Source of the DNA: Alphaproteobacteria bacterium
Lineage (GTDB): Bacteria > Pseudomonadota > Alphaproteobacteria > JABAAW01
Length of the DNA stretch: 8,272 bases
NCBI GenBank assembly: GCA_014238625.1
Contig: JABAAS010000050.1
Location: forward strand, 242 to 8,513
Direction: 5' to 3'
This document shows, one piece after another, positions 6,824-8,272 of this stretch. The position numbers were made by a program, and so were the translations under genes. How positions within the stretch are numbered: the first letter of the stretch is position 1; every line of letters starts with the position of its first letter. Under the pieces are notes generated by a model, which saw only the letters and a program-made list of their open reading frames with translations, was not told the DNA's origin and made no database searches.

Positions 6824-7078
6824 TAATGAGCCAGCCCTAATGAGTTAGCCCTAATGAGTTAGCCCTAATGATTCAGCCCTAATGAGCCAGACCTAATGAG
6901 CCAGACTTAATGAGTTAGCCCTAATGAGTCAGCCCTATATGAGTTAGCCCTAATGATTCAGCCCTATATGAGTTAGCCCTAATGAGTCAGCCTTAATGAG
7001 TTAGCCTTATATGAGTCAGCCTTAATGAGTTAGCCCTAATGAGTTAGCCCTAATGAGTTAGCCCTAATGAGTTAACCT
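6824..7078 (-). repeat. 18-unit tandem repeat (14-15 bp) between rpmH and rnpA
   Basis: On the plus strand the consensus unit is TAATGAGTTAGCCC. Eighteen units abut without spacers: fifteen of 14 bp and three of 15 bp (TATATGAG... at 6936, 6965 and 7008). Variation is concentrated in a few positions: GAGTTAG (9 units), GAGTCAG (3), GAGCCAG (3), GATTCAG (2), and GAGTTAAC in the last unit. Units 7023-7064 are three identical consensus copies next to rpmH, while the far end (6824-6907) is more degenerate. Each consensus unit contains TTAG-CC-CTAA, an interrupted dyad. The last unit (7065-7078) encodes the last codons of rpmH. Length is not a multiple of three and stops occur in the minus frames, so it is not coding. 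It occupies most of the 352-bp rpmH-rnpA spacer. Confidence 0.97.
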
Positions 7079-7198
7079 TGCACGCCCCTTTGCTCGTCGA
7101 GCGCGCAGTATGCGTTCGCCGCCCTTGCTTGATTTGCGTTTGAAGAAGCCGTGTCGCCTTTTGCGTAAGAGCTTACTTGGTTGCCAAGTTCTTTTCAT
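7064..7198 (-). CDS. rpmH: 50S ribosomal protein L34
   Basis: L34 is a very small, basic protein of the large ribosomal subunit. The 44-residue product begins MKRTWQPSKLLRKRRHGFF and continues KRKSSKGGERILRARRAKGRARLTH, matching the family along its whole length and at the usual 44-46 residues; the near-universal MKRT start, QPS, HGF and RRAKGR motifs are present. ATG 7196-7198 is preceded on the minus strand by AATTGGGGC, a poor Shine-Dalgarno. The final codons (AGG TTA ACT CAT TAG) are the first unit of the tandem array that fills the space before rnpA; the conserved RLT ending is kept and only the last residue, His44, is unusual. It is the first gene of the rpmH-rnpA-yidD-yidC-engB-argB block. 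I found no convincing promoter upstream. Confidence 0.97.
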   Translation of the reverse strand: MKRTWQPSKLLRKRRHGFFKRKSSKGGERILRARRAKGRARLTH

Positions 7199-7327
7199 GC
7201 CCCAATTTCACTGACGTGTCCCATCATTTGTAGTATGTTTGTAGTAATATGCTTGCCCCCCACTTTGTTTCCCCCTGCTGTTATCCTTGACCTCCACTAT
7301 GGCTTTATAGTAAAAGGTTTTGCAAGT

Positions 7328-7372
7328 TAAATAATAAGTAGCTAAATAATAAGTAGTTGAATAGTAAGTAGT
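7328..7372. repeat. 15-bp AT-rich tandem repeat upstream of rpmH
   Basis: Three contiguous units: TAAATAATAAGTAGC (7328-7342), TAAATAATAAGTAGT (7343-7357) and TGAATAGTAAGTAGT (7358-7372), followed by a decayed partial unit TGAGTAGTAA (7373-7382). Read on the minus strand each full unit contains TTATT or TTACT with a TATTAT/ACTATT stretch resembling a -10 element, but no matching -35 is apparent. Confidence 0.88.
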
Positions 7373-7401
7373 TGAGTAGTAAACGGATTGAATTACTAGA
7401 T

Positions 7402-7430
7402 TTGTCGATAATTTTGTAGCATAAGATAAT
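7402..7430 (+). promoter_or_regulatory. Candidate sigma-70-type promoter of the lipoprotein gene
   Basis: TTGTCG (7402-7407) and GATAAT (7425-7430) are separated by 17 bp and match the -35/-10 consensus at 4 of 6 and 5 of 6 positions. Transcription would begin near 7437 and leave a leader of about 38 bases before ATG 7475. In an AT-rich region such a match can arise by chance. Confidence 0.45.
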
Positions 7431-7474
7431 TTCATTTTTCTATTAACCTCAGGTTTACGCCGCTGTCCTTTTTG

Positions 7475-7867
7475 ATGCGCTTTTTCATCCCCCTCACACT
7501 TTTGCCTCTATTAGTTGCTTGCGCGTCTTCTGGCTCTCTATCCGAAGGTCGCCTTGGAGCGACCCGAGACCCGCACGAGATGCTATCGAAGACTCGCAAG
7601 TCGACTTTCGATTTTTTGGGTACTCCCGACCTTAATCGCAAAGAGGGTCGCACAATGCAATGGCAGTATCGAGGAGATTTGTGTACGCTTGATGTATTTT
7701 TCGTTGCTAGCGGGAACAGAACTATAAAGAATAAAGATAGAGTTCAGCATTTCGAGTTGCGTCCCTCATCATCGGACGCCCGCATGAATCGAGTTTCGTT
7801 AGAGCGTTGTTACGCCCGCTTGGTTAAGGAGCGTCGGAAGAATGCCAAGAGCAATAAGAAAGGCTAG
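7475..7867 (+). CDS. Small lipoprotein of unknown function, alphaproteobacterial type
   Basis: The 130-residue product has a lipoprotein signal peptide: a single Arg2, hydrophobic FFIPLTLLPLLVA, and the lipobox LVAC with Cys16 as the predicted lipidated residue; Ala17 after it favours outer-membrane sorting. The mature part has one recognisable block, FLGTPDLNRKEG followed by WQYRGDLCTLDVFF (about residues 48-76), which resembles a family of small alphaproteobacterial lipoproteins of unknown function whose members carry 'G-x-PD-x-x-R-x-x-G...WQYR-x-x-x-C-x-LD-x-F'. This 'GxPD' pattern is also reminiscent of BamE/SmpA-like domains, but I would not call it that. A second Cys lies in RCYARL near the C-terminus, which ends in a Lys-rich tail. 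ATG 7475 is preferred to the adjacent TTG 7472; no Shine-Dalgarno is clear. ubiK follows 113 bp downstream. Confidence 0.85.
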   Translation: MRFFIPLTLLPLLVACASSGSLSEGRLGATRDPHEMLSKTRKSTFDFLGTPDLNRKEGRTMQWQYRGDLCTLDVFFVASGNRTIKNKDRVQHFELRPSSSDARMNRVSLERCYARLVKERRKNAKSNKKG

Positions 7868-7885
7868 TTACGATAGTTGAATCTA

Positions 7886-7899
7886 TTGGCTCAAGCCAA
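7886..7899. other. Inverted repeat downstream of the lipoprotein gene
   Basis: TTGGCT-CA-AGCCAA is a perfect 6-bp inverted repeat with a 2-bp centre, 19 bp after the lipoprotein stop. As RNA it would form a 5-bp stem with a UCAA loop, but no T-run follows, so it is a poor intrinsic terminator. It could equally be a protein-binding dyad in front of ubiK. AGCCAAG recurs once at 7954-7960. Confidence 0.4.
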
Positions 7900-7970
7900 G
7901 TGCTAGTTGTAAATACTATTGCAATATGGTTATAAGGAATTATGATGAGATATAGCCAAGCTTGATAATG

Positions 7971-7976
7971 AGAGGA
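7971..7976 (+). promoter_or_regulatory. Ribosome-binding site of ubiK
   Basis: AGAGGA ends four bases before ATG 7981. The GTG at 7978 is also in frame but would have only one base of spacing, so this site decides the start in favour of 7981. Confidence 0.65.
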
Positions 7977-7980
7977 TGTG

Positions 7981-8271
7981 ATGTTGGGTAAAGATTTTTT
8001 TGAGGATGCTTCGCGTTTAGGAGCTGGCGCGCGCGGTTTTTTTGGCTCTTTTGTAGGCGAGGTTGAGCGCATGATCAAGACCTCGCTAGAGTCTCGTTTG
8101 CGTAAATTACGAATAGTTTCGCGCGAGGAGTTTGAGGCTGTTAAACTACTTGCTGAGAATACGCGCAACGAATTGCAGGTACTGCAAGAACGCTTGAGCG
8201 AGATAGAGAAGAAACGAGATGGCAATCCTAAGGCTCCAGTTAAACCAAAAAAACTAAAGAATGATAAATAA
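7981..8271 (+). CDS. ubiK: Ubiquinone biosynthesis accessory factor UbiK (BMFP family)
   Basis: UbiK (formerly YqiC/BMFP) is a small coiled-coil protein that helps the Ubi complex make ubiquinone under aerobic conditions and binds membrane lipids. The 96-residue product has an amphipathic N-terminal half (about 5-32, with GAGARGFFGSFVGEVERMI), the family core RIVSREEFEAVKLLAENTR (about 45-63) and a C-terminal coiled coil with heptad-like LQVLQERLSEIE (about 67-78), then a Lys/Pro-rich tail. The SREEFE core followed by a leucine-rich coil is diagnostic. The gene is complete: TAA is at 8269-8271, one base before the window ends. A weak TTGTAA (7907-7912) with TATAAG (7931-7936) at 18 bp could be its promoter. 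Length is close to the family's usual 80-100 residues. Confidence 0.88.
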   Translation: MLGKDFFEDASRLGAGARGFFGSFVGEVERMIKTSLESRLRKLRIVSREEFEAVKLLAENTRNELQVLQERLSEIEKKRDGNPKAPVKPKKLKNDK

Positions 8272-8272
8272 A

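Larger units (their letters stand above)
7199..7474. other. Divergent intergenic region between rpmH and a lipoprotein gene
   Basis: This 276-bp stretch should hold the rpmH-operon promoter (minus strand) and the promoter of the lipoprotein gene (plus strand). I see a 15-bp AT-rich tandem repeat (7328-7372), a plausible plus-strand promoter (7402-7430) and a C-rich patch (7256-7276). For rpmH the best -10-like hexamer on the minus strand is TATAAA (7309-7304), but nothing like TTGACA lies 16-18 bp upstream. A 75-codon open frame on the minus strand (7435-7208) is Tyr/Thr-rich only because it runs through the repeat and is not considered a gene. Confidence 0.6.

Noticed and set aside
6824..7078. 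CRISPR array
   Set aside because: Units are 14-15 bp and directly adjacent with no unique spacers; no cas genes are nearby.
6824..7078. Telomere-like TTAGGG repeats on the minus strand
   Set aside because: TTAGGG occurs only as part of a 14-bp unit between two housekeeping genes; it is not a 6-bp repeat and not at a replicon end.
6824..7078. Serial mini-ORFs (ATG AGT TAG) on the plus strand of the array
   Set aside because: They follow automatically from the unit sequence, lack ribosome-binding sites and are lost in units with GAGTCAG or GAGCCAG.
7279..7290. DnaA box or replication origin near rpmH
   Set aside because: Only a single TTATCC core is present, poorly matching TTATCCACA; there is no cluster and no dnaA or dnaN.
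7208..7435. 75-codon Tyr/Thr-rich open frame on the minus strand
   Set aside because: Its composition comes from the 15-bp AT-rich repeat; no recognisable domain, and it fills the expected rpmH promoter region.
1..8272. Uniform G/T strand skew showing replication direction
   Set aside because: Sixty-base samples at 601-660 and 5341-5400 are strongly G/T-rich, but 3661-3720 in engB shows C above G, so hand counts do not support a uniform skew.

Overview
The window carries housekeeping genes in an order and with sequence signatures typical of Alphaproteobacteria: infB-rbfA, the block rpmH-rnpA-yidD-yidC-engB-argB, an alphaproteobacterial-type small lipoprotein, and ubiK. Base composition is moderate (roughly mid-40s % G+C by eye), and several proteins are rather diverged from textbook family sequences. 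This would fit a fast-evolving, perhaps host-associated lineage, but that is inference. No mobile element, tRNA, rRNA, CRISPR array or phage gene is visible.

Layout: (1) 1-2389, plus strand: the 3' part of infB (translation initiation factor IF-2; its 5' end lies outside the window), then rbfA (ribosome maturation factor). (2) 2418-7198, minus strand: an operon-like block read right to left as rpmH (ribosomal protein L34), rnpA (RNase P protein), yidD and yidC (membrane-protein insertion), engB (GTPase for 50S assembly) and argB (N-acetylglutamate kinase). It converges on rbfA with only 28 bp between the stop codons. (3) 7199-7474: an AT-rich intergenic region between divergent genes. (4) 7475-8271, plus strand: a small lipoprotein of unknown function, then ubiK (ubiquinone-biosynthesis accessory factor).

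Functionally the window is dominated by ribosome production and translation (IF-2, RbfA, L34, EngB), tRNA 5' processing (RnpA) and membrane-protein biogenesis (YidC/YidD). Arginine biosynthesis (ArgB) and ubiquinone biosynthesis (UbiK) are single additions.

The unusual content is not a new gene system but a set of short tandem repeats with a 14-15 bp period in the spacers of the minus-strand operon and its upstream region. The largest has 18 units between rpmH and rnpA, and a 6-unit array lies between yidC and engB. In both, the unit closest to the upstream gene contains that gene's last codons and stop codon, so the arrays look as if they grew from gene 3' ends. I found no evidence for a complete novel biological system.
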